A DNA stretch of 64,000 bases from Nocardia ninae NBRC 108245 (GCF_007990755.1 NZ_BJXA01000046.1:1-64000); one strand, 5' to 3'; shown: positions 44,021-52,736, counted from the stretch's first letter. Notes: generated from the letters alone by a model not told the origin. Numbers and translations are program-made.

Positions 44021-44419
44021 TCACCGGGCGCTACCCAGCCCCCGATCCTCGGCTCCGCCCGACAGCATGGTGGTGGTCTCGATGATCTGCCGGAAGCGGC
44101 CGTCGGCGGCGAGTTCGGCGAATACCAGCACCTCGAAGACGACTTCGCTGCCATCGGTCTTACAAATGTGGACCGTATGCCGGTCGGCGTAGCGGTCGCC
44201 GCAGATCAGTTCGTCATGCACCTCGACGCGTCCCTCGGTGATCACACCGCGCAAATGGGTGATGTGTTCGACGAATTCGGCGTGGTCGCTCCAGACGCCG
44301 TCGGTGCGCTGGCGGTAGTCGCCGGTGAAGTGCCGCGCGAAAGCGGTGTCGACATCGATCTGCCGATCGAACAGCAGGTCGGTGAGCGCGGTCGCGATGT
44401 CGGTGCTGGGGGCGGTCAT
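44021..44419 (-). CDS. SnoaL/NTF2-like protein
   Basis: The 132-residue protein has the NTF2/SnoaL fold pattern: DRQIDVDTAFARHFTGDYRQRTDGVW..HAEFVEHITHLR..GRVEVHDELICGDRYADRHTVHICKTDGSEVVFEVLVFAELA..RFRQIIETT. Such proteins are isomerases, hydratases or ligand binders. ATG 44419 follows GAAGGAG nine bases upstream. It is divergent to a MarR gene with two identical operators between. Confidence 0.85.
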   Translation of the reverse strand: MTAPSTDIATALTDLLFDRQIDVDTAFARHFTGDYRQRTDGVWSDHAEFVEHITHLRGVITEGRVEVHDELICGDRYADRHTVHICKTDGSEVVFEVLVFAELAADGRFRQIIETTTMLSGGAEDRGLGSAR

Positions 44420-44443
44420 GGTCACTGTCTCCTTCAACTATTT

Positions 44444-44460
44444 GCGTGCAGTATGCACGC
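44444..44460. promoter_or_regulatory. MarR operator 1
   Basis: GCGTGCA-GTA-TGCACGC is a perfect palindrome in the 90-base divergent promoter region. It is 36 bp from a second site with the same arms. Confidence 0.7.
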
Positions 44461-44479
44461 ATCTGACCATACCCGAGAT

Positions 44480-44496
44480 GCGTGCTCGATGCACGC
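44480..44496. promoter_or_regulatory. MarR operator 2
   Basis: GCGTGC-TCGAT-GCACGC has the same 17 bp length and outer arms as operator 1 and lies close to the MarR start. Confidence 0.7.
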
Positions 44497-44509
44497 TATT
44501 GTTGGTGAC

Positions 44510-44956
44510 ATGGCGGAACAGGGAACCGGCGCCCAGGTCGCTGCGGCGATCGCGGAATTGCTGCGCAGGCGAACCCGGGAAGGTATCTACGCCGAACTCA
44601 CCGAGGGCTTGGATCCGGCGGTGGACACCACGACCTATCCGGTGCTCAGCGCACTGGCCCGCTGGGGACCGCGCAGCGCGGCCGCGCTCGCCACCGAAAT
44701 CGGACTGGATCGCTCGGTGACCAGTCGCCATGCGACACGCTTGGAACAGGCTGAATTAGTCTGGCGCGCACCGGATCCCGGCGATGCCCGCGCGACCCTG
44801 CTCGGACTGACCGATCGCGGTGAGCGGGCGGTCGAGGTAATGCGCGAGCGCCTTGCCGACCGTCTCGACCGACACCTGGCCGCCTGGCCCGAGGACCAGG
44901 CACGCGCCTTCGCGGCCGCGCTGACCCGATTCGTCGGCGAGAAACCCTTCGGCTGA
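44510..44956 (+). CDS. MarR-family regulator
   Basis: The 148-residue regulator has a winged helix (VLSALARWGPRSAAALATEIGLDRSVTSRHATRLEQAELVWRAPDPGDARATLLGLTDRG) and a C-terminal dimerisation helix. ATG 44510 lies 14 bases after the second operator. It probably represses itself and the divergent NTF2-like gene until an unknown phenolic or lipophilic ligand binds. Confidence 0.92.
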   Translation: MAEQGTGAQVAAAIAELLRRRTREGIYAELTEGLDPAVDTTTYPVLSALARWGPRSAAALATEIGLDRSVTSRHATRLEQAELVWRAPDPGDARATLLGLTDRGERAVEVMRERLADRLDRHLAAWPEDQARAFAAALTRFVGEKPFG

Positions 44957-44991
44957 ATGCGAGTTCGTCGCAGTCCCGCTATGTTCACCGC

Positions 44992-46029
44992 ATGTTCAAC
45001 CTGAAGCTCAACTGCGCGACGCGACGCTACCGTGCGGGAGGTCGGCGTCGATTGCGGTTCAGGTGGGCCGTGATTGCGCTGGTCGGGATAGTCGTCTGCT
45101 CCTGCAGCAGGGGGACCGAGGAGTCGAGAGGCATCGAGGCTGCACTCGACCGGATGCCAGGGGTACACCAGGTTTCGACCGATTTCGACACAAACTTCTC
45201 GACGGTGGTCGTGCTGGCCGGGGATGCGTCGGCCGAGCAGACCAAGGCGGTGATCGAGGTTTTCCGCGACCGGATAGCGGCTGCATCCGGTTTGCAGCGG
45301 CGGCGGATTGATATCGAAATCCGTTGGGGCGAGCAGCCGAGCTCGTTCAAGGCAGGGAGAGACGGGTTGGCTGCGGCGCCGGACCGCGCTGTCCAATGGC
45401 ACACGCTGAGCCATGCTTTTCCCGAGGACGAGGTGGCATGGACCTACAAGTGGGACTCGTACTGTTGCGATGACTTCGGGCCGGGTGACCTTATCGCAAA
45501 GGGCCACAACGGAATCGGCCATATTTCTTTGAAGCCGTTGGACGCGAACGACTTCCGCGCGGTGAGCGAAACGTACCGGCGCTTGATACGGGAGTTCCCT
45601 GAACTGGCGGGGGCTGAATGGGAGGTCGGCGCCTGGGGTCGCAAGAGCGGGTTTCTGCGCATGGACAACCGGTACCCCAGCGAGCTCGAATTCTCGGTCT
45701 GGCAACGACTCAACGAGGACCAAACCCTGCCCCACAGTGTGCATATGGTGACACGATCCGAGCCACGTTCATACCCAACGCGCCCTCACGTCAGCGAGCA
45801 ACTCCAGTCATCGAACTTCGATGACGCGAAACTCCTGGCCGAGAAGCATCTGCCTATCGTCGCAGAACTGGGCCCGGCCGCCGTCGATTACCTGGCTACC
45901 AGCCGCGACAGCCTGGCAAGCAGCGACCCGGACCGCAGCCTGCGAATCACGATCGGCGACTGCCAATATCGTGACCGCCCACCCAGCCCGGCTGAGCAGC
46001 CGTTGGTCGAGCGATACGGGAAGTGCTGA
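44992..46029 (+). CDS. Putative lipoprotein of unknown function
   Basis: The 345-residue protein has a long basic n-region, a hydrophobic segment (WAVIALVGIVVC) and a lipobox-like VVCSC around residue 38. The mature part has no recognised domain. It contains a paired-Cys motif (YCCDDF) and a C-terminal GDCQYRD. ATG 44992 is the first in frame; the family is unknown to me. Confidence 0.65.
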   Translation: MFNLKLNCATRRYRAGGRRRLRFRWAVIALVGIVVCSCSRGTEESRGIEAALDRMPGVHQVSTDFDTNFSTVVVLAGDASAEQTKAVIEVFRDRIAAASGLQRRRIDIEIRWGEQPSSFKAGRDGLAAAPDRAVQWHTLSHAFPEDEVAWTYKWDSYCCDDFGPGDLIAKGHNGIGHISLKPLDANDFRAVSETYRRLIREFPELAGAEWEVGAWGRKSGFLRMDNRYPSELEFSVWQRLNEDQTLPHSVHMVTRSEPRSYPTRPHVSEQLQSSNFDDAKLLAEKHLPIVAELGPAAVDYLATSRDSLASSDPDRSLRITIGDCQYRDRPPSPAEQPLVERYGKC

Positions 46030-46075
46030 CCCGCTGATCGAGTTGCCCTGTCGGGCAAGCGATCAGCCGCCGCAG

Positions 46076-46903
46076 TCAGCGCCAGTGTTCGACGAAATAG
46101 TCGTCGTAGGGCCAGCAATCGGTGCCGAGGTCGCGCAGCACGCCATGGCGAAAACGCAGGAGGTCCAGTCGTTCTTGCGGGGTGAGGTCCTCGTCGTGCG
46201 GTATGGGGTCGTCGTCCCATTGGGCATCGCTGTTGTAGTGCAGTTCGCCGCCGACGTAGTAGTCACGGCGAAAGCTCGTGCGCCACTGGGAATTCGAACC
46301 CCAGTTGTGTGACAAGTCCTGCACGTCCCGGTAGCAGCGCCAGAAGGTGAAGTACATACAGGAGCGGGCGGCGGCTTGCTGGTCCAGAACTGCCGAGCCG
46401 GCGCGCACGGTGACGCCGGAACGGACCAGCAGCAGGTTTCCGACGAATGCGCCGGGCCAGTGTTGGTCGATGATCGTGGGTGGTTCGCGCGGGTCGTCGG
46501 ACTCGACGACGTCGACGATTTCGTGGAAGAACGGGTGAAACTTCCCCTCGGTGATCGAGGTTGCTCCGGCCAATTCGGTGAACTCGGTCCAGGCGGACGG
46601 CGACGCTCCCGAGTACGCGGCCTCCAGATAGTGCGGCTGAAGTGGCACAAGAAGCATGTCCACCAACCGGTTCACCGCGTACAGGCCCCAACGCTGTTCC
46701 GCGGGCAACTCCAGGCGATGCCCTTCTCGCACACCGTATTCATGGAGTTCGGCGATCAGCTGCGGACGCTCGGCGAACCACGGTCCGAACTGCGCGGCAC
46801 CCCAGCCCGCAGGCTCGTCCAGCAATGACTCGAACAGCGTTCTGACTTCCCACAATCCGCTGTCGGACACCAGCCGAGCGTACAAGATCGGACTAGGCAT
46901 CAT
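46076..46903 (-). CDS. Hypothetical protein of the XRE-linked operon
   Basis: The 275-residue soluble protein is rich in Trp and Tyr (LTPQERLDLLRFRHGVLRDLGTDCWPYDDYFVEHWR at the C terminus). It has no recognised domain. ATG 46903 overlaps the stop of a 66-residue membrane protein gene. It is the third gene of a coupled set whose first gene is an XRE regulator. Confidence 0.65.
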   Translation of the reverse strand: MMPSPILYARLVSDSGLWEVRTLFESLLDEPAGWGAAQFGPWFAERPQLIAELHEYGVREGHRLELPAEQRWGLYAVNRLVDMLLVPLQPHYLEAAYSGASPSAWTEFTELAGATSITEGKFHPFFHEIVDVVESDDPREPPTIIDQHWPGAFVGNLLLVRSGVTVRAGSAVLDQQAAARSCMYFTFWRCYRDVQDLSHNWGSNSQWRTSFRRDYYVGGELHYNSDAQWDDDPIPHDEDLTPQERLDLLRFRHGVLRDLGTDCWPYDDYFVEHWR

Positions 46904-47100
46904 TCGCGGTCCGCGCTCCGGCGTGCGCCGGTCAGCCCCGCGAAAACGGTGAGCAAGACCTGCACCGCGGTCGGCCAGTCGACCAGAAAGCCGACCGGCG
47001 CGGCGGTGGCCACGGCGGCGACGAGTTCCGGCCACGGCGGCGCGGCCGGTGGTGGGCTCGGCTGTGGGTTGCGCTCTTCCTGCGGCGGGTGGGTGCTCAC
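46900..47100 (-). CDS. Small Pro-rich membrane protein
   Basis: The 66-residue protein has a Pro-rich cytosolic start (HPPQEERNPQPSPPPAAPPWPE) and one or two hydrophobic segments (LVAAVATAAPVGFLVDW and TAVQVLLTVFAGLTG). It overlaps both neighbours by four bases. In most DUF5753 loci this place is taken by a DUF397 protein; this is not one. Confidence 0.65.
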   Translation of the reverse strand: MSTHPPQEERNPQPSPPPAAPPWPELVAAVATAAPVGFLVDWPTAVQVLLTVFAGLTGARRSADRE

Positions 47101-48005
47101 GCGGTCTCCAGCAGCGCCTGAAGGAGTCGAGGGGTCTCGCTCTGTCGTGCGGAGTGCCGGGCGAGAGTTTCAGCGATATCGAGATAGCGGACGATGTTGT
47201 CCTGACCCTCCATGTACAGCGTGCTGGTCGGTTGCGAGATACACACGACATCCGGCAGCAGGGTCTCGGCGAAGCGCAGGTAGACGAATGCGCTGTCCAT
47301 GATCGCGGGCCCGAAGGCGGTCTGGTCCACGATCTGGATCACGATGTTCTCCTTCTGGATGCACCGCGCCAGGTACTCCAGTTGGGCCCGCCAGACCGCG
47401 ATACCACCGATCTGCCTACGTAATGCGCTCTCTTCGACCAGGATCCACAGGTAGGGCGGATTGTCGCGGTGCAGGATCTGCTGCCGCTGCAGGCGCACCT
47501 CCAACTGCTTGTCGATCTCGTGGACGGGGCGGGCCGGATTCCGCAAACACAGTGCCGCTCTTGCGTATTCGGGTGTTTGTAGTAGGTCGGGAACGACCGC
47601 GGGTTCGTAGCAGCGGATCGTGCGCGCGGCCGCTTCGAGGCTGAGCAGTTCGAATCCTTTAGGGAGCGAGTCGCTGTCGCTGTGCCACCAGCCGGGGCGG
47701 TTGCCCAGTTGCACGAGCGACAGATACCGGTCGTGCTCCTCCGGGTCGGTGACGCCGTAGCAGTTCAACAACTCGACCACGTCGAGCCGATTGAGGCCGA
47801 CCATGCCGGATTCGATCCGACTGACCTTGGAGCCGGTCCGGTACAGCTGCCTGCCGACCTCGTGCTGAGTGAGCCCCAGTTCCTTCCGCAACTGCTGGAG
47901 GCGCAACCCCAACATCCGACGGAGCACCGTCGGCACATCGCCGATGTTGGTGCTCTCGCGGGTACTGATCGGCTCGATGTGTTCGAGGCGCTGCTCTGCA
48001 TTCAC
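47097..48005 (-). CDS. XRE-family regulator with DUF5753 domain
   Basis: The ~302-residue regulator has an HTH (LGLRLQQLRKELGLTQHEVGRQLYRTGSKVSRIESG) and a DUF5753 part (GNRPGWWHSDSDSLPKGFELLSLEAAARTIRCYEPAVVPDLLQTPEYA). The frame opens at TTG 48059, but that lies in a tandem repeat that looks like a promoter. GTG 48005 is therefore preferred, though it lacks a clear ribosome site. The gene heads a three-gene overlapping operon. Confidence 0.88.
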   Translation of the reverse strand: MNAEQRLEHIEPISTRESTNIGDVPTVLRRMLGLRLQQLRKELGLTQHEVGRQLYRTGSKVSRIESGMVGLNRLDVVELLNCYGVTDPEEHDRYLSLVQLGNRPGWWHSDSDSLPKGFELLSLEAAARTIRCYEPAVVPDLLQTPEYARAALCLRNPARPVHEIDKQLEVRLQRQQILHRDNPPYLWILVEESALRRQIGGIAVWRAQLEYLARCIQKENIVIQIVDQTAFGPAIMDSAFVYLRFAETLLPDVVCISQPTSTLYMEGQDNIVRYLDIAETLARHSARQSETPRLLQALLETA

Positions 48006-48035
48006 GACATCGAGTCTGACACCAGAGGTATCAAA

Positions 48036-48059
48036 ATGTGCTTGCAAATGTGCGTGCAA
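48036..48059 (-). promoter_or_regulatory. Tandem 12 bp repeat in front of the XRE gene
   Basis: Two adjacent copies of ATGTGCKTGCAA (plus strand) occur. On the minus strand they give TTGCAC and, 18 bases later, TTTGAT, a possible promoter. The repeats may be the operator of the regulator. Confidence 0.45.
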
Positions 48060-48170
48060 ATCGTGGCGCGGGTGCGGACTGCGGACCCGACCGGCGACGC
48101 GGACAGCTCCGTTCGATGGGTGGCTCAGCGGTTTTCGGTGCGGCGACGCTCGGACGTAGGGTGAGAGCTC

Positions 48171-48395
48171 GTGGAGTCAGACAGCAAACTGGAGGACTTA
48201 CGGTCAGTGCTCTCGTGTGTTTTCGAGAAGCTCGGCGCCGAAAGCCTCACCGAACCCGACCGGGTCGAGTTGGTGGCGCGCGCCGAGGTGGTTCAGGACC
48301 AGATCGATGAGATCCAGGACGTCGTCCGCGACGAGGAGCACGTCGACATGCGGACTACGCATGCGCCGGAGCCGTCAGGTGATCGGTTGTTCTGA
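48171..48395 (+). CDS. Small acidic hypothetical protein
   Basis: The 74-residue helical, strongly acidic protein (DRVELVARAEVVQDQIDEIQDVVRDEEHVD) has GTG 48171 as start with GGTGAGAG upstream. No family is recognised; it probably forms a coiled coil. Confidence 0.5.
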   Translation: MESDSKLEDLRSVLSCVFEKLGAESLTEPDRVELVARAEVVQDQIDEIQDVVRDEEHVDMRTTHAPEPSGDRLF

Positions 48396-48577
48396 AGCGG
48401 CGCCGAGCCGCAGGGGCCGCGGCATTGCCGGGCGTTCGGTTACACCTCCGACGGTAAATTGTCACCGCAGGCCAGGCATTCGCCTTGGGTCTGCGGAAGC
48501 GCTGCGATGCTTCGGTTTCGGAACCGGCAACTCGCCGGGCGCGACTGATCCTGCTGTCCCCTGACCCAGGAGCCCGC

Positions 48578-48916
48578 GTGTGCGCGATGTTGCCCCGACG
48601 TACCCTCCGCACGATGTTCGCGGTCGCCTGCACTACCGCCGCAGCCTGCGCGTCCACCGGTCAGGCCCACGCTGAAGCGGTCGCCTACCGCAGCTGCGGG
48701 GAGGTCGACACCGTCACCGGCCTGGAAATCTCCGACAACCGCGGAAACACGATCACTTTCCACCAGAACACCACCTACGATCTCGCCTTCTCGTTCACCC
48801 CGGAGATCTCCATCCCCGCGGAAGAGGGCACGTTCTTCCTCTACGCCGTGCACGATGCGACGGGCCTTTATCAACGAGCTGACCTTCGCGGACGTCATTG
48901 TCGCCATGCTCCATGA
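48578..48916 (+). pseudogene. Secreted protein gene with altered C terminus
   Basis: GTG 48578 has AGGAG about seven bases upstream. A signal peptide (RTMFAVACTTAAACASTGQAHA) precedes a beta-rich part (YRSCGEVDTVTGLEISDNRGNTITFHQNTTYDLAFSFTPEISIPAEEGTFFLYAVHDATG). After DATG the frame loses natural composition and stops, while other frames also look scrambled. The gene may be truncated by decay; a shortened functional protein is not excluded. Confidence 0.45.
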
Positions 48917-49054
48917 GTTGTCTCCACAGGTCGTCGCGTACCCAGAACGCCCGGCCCCGCAGGACCGGGGGTTCAGCTCAATGTCGGCCAGGCGACCAGC
49001 GACACGGTTCACGGCTTCGCCAAGTCGAGCACCGCCAGGGCGGTCGCGCCACTG

Positions 49055-50281
49055 TCACAGGGGGCGAACCGAATTCGGCCCGATGGTGCCGCGCAGGCGT
49101 GCGATCGGCCAGAGCATCAGCAGGCCGAGGCCGCCCAGCACTCCGAAGCCGACGGTGAAGTCGCCCGTGGCATCTCGCAGCGCACCCACCAGGAGCGGGG
49201 CCAGCGCCGCGCAGGCGTAGCCGACGAAGAATGCCATCGCACTGATCCGCCCGGCTTCTCCCGGATCCCGACCGGCCAGGACAGGAAGGGTCAGCACCAG
49301 CGTGAAAAGTCCGCCGTGCCCAATCCCCAGCACTGCGATCCAGACCCACGTCCCGACGCCCGGCGCATATGCCAACCCCAGGAAACCGGTGGCGGTCAGC
49401 GTCATCATCAGCGCCAGTCCCGCCCAGGGTGCCCGGCCTTCTCCCAGCAGCGCCGGTACGGCCAGCATCGCGACCACCTGGATCGAGATCATCACCGTCA
49501 GCATGACACCGGCGGTGGCTGCGTCGAGACCGGCATCATCGTGCAGCAGGGGCGCCACCCAGGCCAGCTCGCAGTAGTAGAGCGCGGAGTTGACAGCCGA
49601 GAGGATGGTGAGACTCCAGGCCACACCGCTGCGCCAGGGCATTCCTTTGGTCGCGGGCCCGGCGGGGGCCGCGACATTGTCCAGGTGCAGAGCCTTCCCA
49701 GCGGCGGACCACAGTGCGATCCCTCCCAGCGCGAGCACCGCCCAGGACGCCAACGCGCCAGGCCAGGAGTGCAGAGCCTCGGCCAACGGCGCGGTCGCCC
49801 CGGCCGCCACCGCGCCTCCCAAGCCGAGTCCGGCGGTGTAGATGCCGGTGACCAACCCGGCTCGGGCGGCGAAGCGTGACTTGACCACGGCGGGCAGCAG
49901 CGTCTGTGCGATGGCAATTCCCGCGCCTACGATCGCCGCGCTGCTCAACTGCAGCCAGGCGGAAGCGCCGAACACTCGCGCACCAGTGGCCACAGCGATG
50001 ATCACGAGTCCGGCGAGCACGCCAGCCTGCAGCCCGTAGCGCCGGCCCACGTAAGCGCCGAGCGGGGCACATACTCCCATTGCCAGCGTTGGAATGGTGG
50101 TCAGCAACGACACCCCGGTCGCCGACAGATCAAGGTCGGCGCGGATCTGGCCGACCAACGGCGACACCGCCGCGATCGCAGGCCGCAGGTTCGCGGCCGC
50201 GACGAAGAGGGCCAGGGCCGCCACGCCCAGGGACGTACGGCCGGAGGGCGCCGGGCTGGATGGCATTTCTTTGAGCGTCAT
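49055..50281 (-). CDS. MFS transporter, CynX/NimT family
   Basis: The 408-residue protein has twelve membrane helices and the N-terminal signature LFVAAANLRPAIAAVSPLVGQIRADLDLSATGVSLLTTIP of the cyanate/nitroimidazole transporter branch. The substrate is unknown. ATG 50281 is chosen as the start. It is divergent from an Rrf2 regulator, with two palindromes between that likely control both. Confidence 0.9.
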   Translation of the reverse strand: MTLKEMPSSPAPSGRTSLGVAALALFVAAANLRPAIAAVSPLVGQIRADLDLSATGVSLLTTIPTLAMGVCAPLGAYVGRRYGLQAGVLAGLVIIAVATGARVFGASAWLQLSSAAIVGAGIAIAQTLLPAVVKSRFAARAGLVTGIYTAGLGLGGAVAAGATAPLAEALHSWPGALASWAVLALGGIALWSAAGKALHLDNVAAPAGPATKGMPWRSGVAWSLTILSAVNSALYYCELAWVAPLLHDDAGLDAATAGVMLTVMISIQVVAMLAVPALLGEGRAPWAGLALMMTLTATGFLGLAYAPGVGTWVWIAVLGIGHGGLFTLVLTLPVLAGRDPGEAGRISAMAFFVGYACAALAPLLVGALRDATGDFTVGFGVLGGLGLLMLWPIARLRGTIGPNSVRPL

Positions 50282-50298
50282 CGCACTCCACAATCTAT

Positions 50299-50319
50299 CT
50301 CGGACAATAAGTGTCCGAG
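50299..50319. promoter_or_regulatory. Rrf2-type operator 1
   Basis: CTCGGACA-ATAAG-TGTCCGAG has perfect 8 bp arms and lies 18 bases upstream of the MFS start. Confidence 0.75.
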
Positions 50320-50330
50320 TTATATCACAT

Positions 50331-50351
50331 CTCGGATAGTTGGTGTCCGAG
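50331..50351. promoter_or_regulatory. Rrf2-type operator 2
   Basis: CTCGGATA-GTTGG-TGTCCGAG has the same length and arms as operator 1 (one mismatch), 32 bp apart, 18 bases before the Rrf2 start. Confidence 0.75.
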
Positions 50352-50369
50352 ATGGGTTAGGGTGGGGGC

Positions 50370-50849
50370 ATGAGGATGTCGAGCGGCGTGGAATGGGCCC
50401 TGCACAGTTGTGTCACGCTCGGTCAGAGCCATGATCCGGTGCCGGTGGCGCGGCTGGCGGAACTGCACGGCACCCCGCCGGCGTATACGGCCAAGCACCT
50501 CCAGGCTTTGTCGCGGGCCGGCATCGTGCGCTCCGCCATGGGCCAAGCCGGTGGCTACACCCTCACCAAACCCGCCTCGGAGATCAGCGCCTTACAGGTG
50601 GTGCGGGCTATCGATGGCGACGAACCCGCCTACCGATGTGCCGAGATCAGGCAGCGCGGACCGTTGGGTATCCCCGCCGGGCAATGTGCACGACCGTGCG
50701 CGATCGCCCGTGCGATGGCTGCCGCTGAAGCCGCATGGGCACACGCGCTCGCCCACGTCTCCATCGCCGACCTCGCCGCTGATATCGATGCCGACAGCGG
50801 TGGCACAGCCATAGCCGATGTCCGCGAATGGCTGACCATCAAGCGCTGA
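50370..50849 (+). CDS. Rrf2-family regulator
   Basis: The 159-residue regulator has a winged helix (SSGVEWALHSCVTL..PVPVARLAELHGTPPAYTAKHLQALSRAGIVRSAMGQAGGYTLTKP). Three cysteines, C90, C106 and C110, lie in the place of Fe-S or redox-sensing ligands. It probably represses the divergent MFS gene and itself, and may respond to oxidative, nitrosative or electrophile stress. Confidence 0.9.
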   Translation: MRMSSGVEWALHSCVTLGQSHDPVPVARLAELHGTPPAYTAKHLQALSRAGIVRSAMGQAGGYTLTKPASEISALQVVRAIDGDEPAYRCAEIRQRGPLGIPAGQCARPCAIARAMAAAEAAWAHALAHVSIADLAADIDADSGGTAIADVREWLTIKR

Positions 50850-51605
50850 ATCCGCCGGCCCGGCGGCACAACTCATTCTTTGCCCGGTGGCACCAGCAAG
50901 GAGGTGCCTAGGTGGTCGTTGTTGATCACGGCCGGAGCGCTGGCGACGGTCGCAGTCAGTGGCGAACTCGGTGAGAACCGACAGTCGCCCCTGGCACTAC
51001 CTCACGCGAGCAGAGCTCGATGAAGATGATGACGACGATGAGTAAGCCCTGCGACCCGATGCCCCGCCATCGACAACCGACGTGCCGCGCTGCAATCGGC
51101 AGCAGCGCGCATTCAGAAGTGCTGCCAGCCAACCAATTCGGACGAAGGGCCAACACGCGCCATGCGGCCTCTGCGGACGTTCATAGCGGGGTTCTGACAG
51201 GCCCGGCATGGAAGTGTCGAGCAGCTCGCACAGGACATGGACGTGACGTTCGTGCTCTGATGCAAGGGCAGTCCACAACCGCTCGACCGTCACCATCACC
51301 GGAAAACCTCTGGCCCCGAGCGAACCGGTCCGTCTAGCCTCGCACCGGTGCAGCTCCAGATCAGCGTCCACCACGCACGACTGGGACGGGACTGAGGTAG
51401 ATGGGTCGCGGCCGCACAGGGCGGACCCCGCGCAGCCGAGCCGTACGGGCAGTTTCCGGTTCTGGTTGCTGTTCGAGCGCATCGCCGCGCGACGAGCCCA
51501 AGCCGGCCCGCGCGCCATCTTCGCCAAGCCCGACCTGACCGGCGAGGATCGCGGGCACCGCCGGGTGCAGACGGTCCCGGCCTACTCGGACGCCTGACGT
51601 CGCGG
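50850..51605. other. Region without a supported gene, containing repeat copy B
   Basis: About 750 bases hold dispersed repeat copy B and short frames only. A plus-strand stretch at 51460-51600 (reading FERIAARRAQAGPRAIFAKPDLTGEDRG to a stop) has natural composition and may be a gene tail, but it has no start or family. Confidence 0.45.
51095..51168. repeat. Dispersed palindromic repeat, copy B
   Basis: The 74 bp element aligns without gaps to copy A; shared blocks include CAGCCAACC and ACGCGCCATGCGGC. The arms are less complementary than in A. Confidence 0.7.
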
Positions 51606-52736
51606 CTACCTCCCGCAGAGCGCGGTGTCGCGGGCGGCGCTGATGGCTGTCATCGCCTGCTCCGAGGACGGCATGAAGTTCACGGTAAGGGTCACCGCGC
51701 GGCCGTCCGGTGTGACGCCACCCAGTGTCCCGAAACCAGGTGCGCCGCCGCCATGTCCCCAGAACTCCGTTCCGCACGAGGATTCGTAGCGGAACAGCCC
51801 GAGGCCCACGCCCCGCAGGCCGGGCAGGGGCAGATCGGCCGGGACAGTGCTTTTCATTTCCGCGAGAAGCTGCGGTGCGAGCAACCGTCCGCCCAGCAGT
51901 GCGATGAAGAATCGATTGAGATCCGCTCCGGTGGAGACCAGTGCGCTGTCGGCGCCGCCGATGCCGTAGTCATCCAGTTCCGTTACGTCCGTGAGCTTTC
52001 CGTCGATCATGTCGTAGCCGTGGATGTGCGGTGCCCGAAGCGTCGACTCACCGGGCTCTGGGTAATAGGTCGAGGACAGGCCCAAAGGTTCGATGATCCG
52101 CTTGCTGATCTCGGTCCCGATCGAGCGGCCGGTGACCCGCTCGACGACCAGTCCCGCCAGCAGATAGCCCGTGTTCGAGTACACCGGCTGCGCGCCGGGC
52201 AGGGGAGCTTTTTCCCGCAGCGTCTCCCGGACGACCTGTTCGGTGTCGAACGGCTGGCGATGACGGTTGCCGATACTGTTCGCCATCTTATCCGGGTCTA
52301 GATAGTTCGGCAGTCCACCGGTGTGCTGCAACAGGTTTCGTACGGTGATCCGATTGCCGTCGTACCCGTTACCCGCAACCACTCCTGGCAGATATCGCTC
52401 GACTGGAACGTCGAGCCCGACTCTGCCCTCCGCGACGAGTTGCAGCACCACCGTGGCGACAAAGCTCTTGGTATTGCTCGCGATACGGATGCGCGCGTCA
52501 TCGGGGATCGGTGTGCCGGTCGCGACGTTCCCGGCCCCAACGGAGTGGAATGCGTCCTTGCCGTCCGCAGTAACGACCACCTGAACGCCTGGAATATGTT
52601 GCTGCAGAAGGCGATCCACTGCCTGCGTGAACTCGACCGACAGGACAGGCGCGGGCTCGTCGGAACGACCGCACGCCACTGTGGTCGTGAGCAGAGCTGC
52701 GGCCATGGCGAGTCCGAACAACAATCGAGGGTTCAC
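51606..52736 (-). CDS. Lipoprotein serine hydrolase (class C beta-lactamase / DD-peptidase fold)
   Basis: This 376-residue lipoprotein has lipobox TTTVAC22. Its active-site motifs are SNTK (in RIASNTKSFVATVV), YSN (in PVYSNTGYLLAG) and HGG (in WGHGGGAPGFG). It shares layout and many blocks with the enzyme at 25144 (for example VERYLPGVV and ITVRNLLQHT). GTG 52736 is chosen because it puts a proper signal peptide at the N terminus; the longer GTG start at 52802 would spoil it. Confidence 0.9.
   Translation of the reverse strand: MNPRLLFGLAMAAALLTTTVACGRSDEPAPVLSVEFTQAVDRLLQQHIPGVQVVVTADGKDAFHSVGAGNVATGTPIPDDARIRIASNTKSFVATVVLQLVAEGRVGLDVPVERYLPGVVAGNGYDGNRITVRNLLQHTGGLPNYLDPDKMANSIGNRHRQPFDTEQVVRETLREKAPLPGAQPVYSNTGYLLAGLVVERVTGRSIGTEISKRIIEPLGLSSTYYPEPGESTLRAPHIHGYDMIDGKLTDVTELDDYGIGGADSALVSTGADLNRFFIALLGGRLLAPQLLAEMKSTVPADLPLPGLRGVGLGLFRYESSCGTEFWGHGGGAPGFGTLGGVTPDGRAVTLTVNFMPSSEQAMTAISAARDTALCGR

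Noticed and set aside
44444-44496. GATGCA in the MarR operators as further members of the carotenoid direct-repeat family
   Set aside because: The hexamer occurs there only as part of a GCGTGC-N5-GCACGC palindrome and has no partner 11 bp away.
50997-51527. 176-codon minus-strand frame
   Set aside because: It contains repeat copy B and a run of about ten serines from a simple sequence, with no natural protein features.
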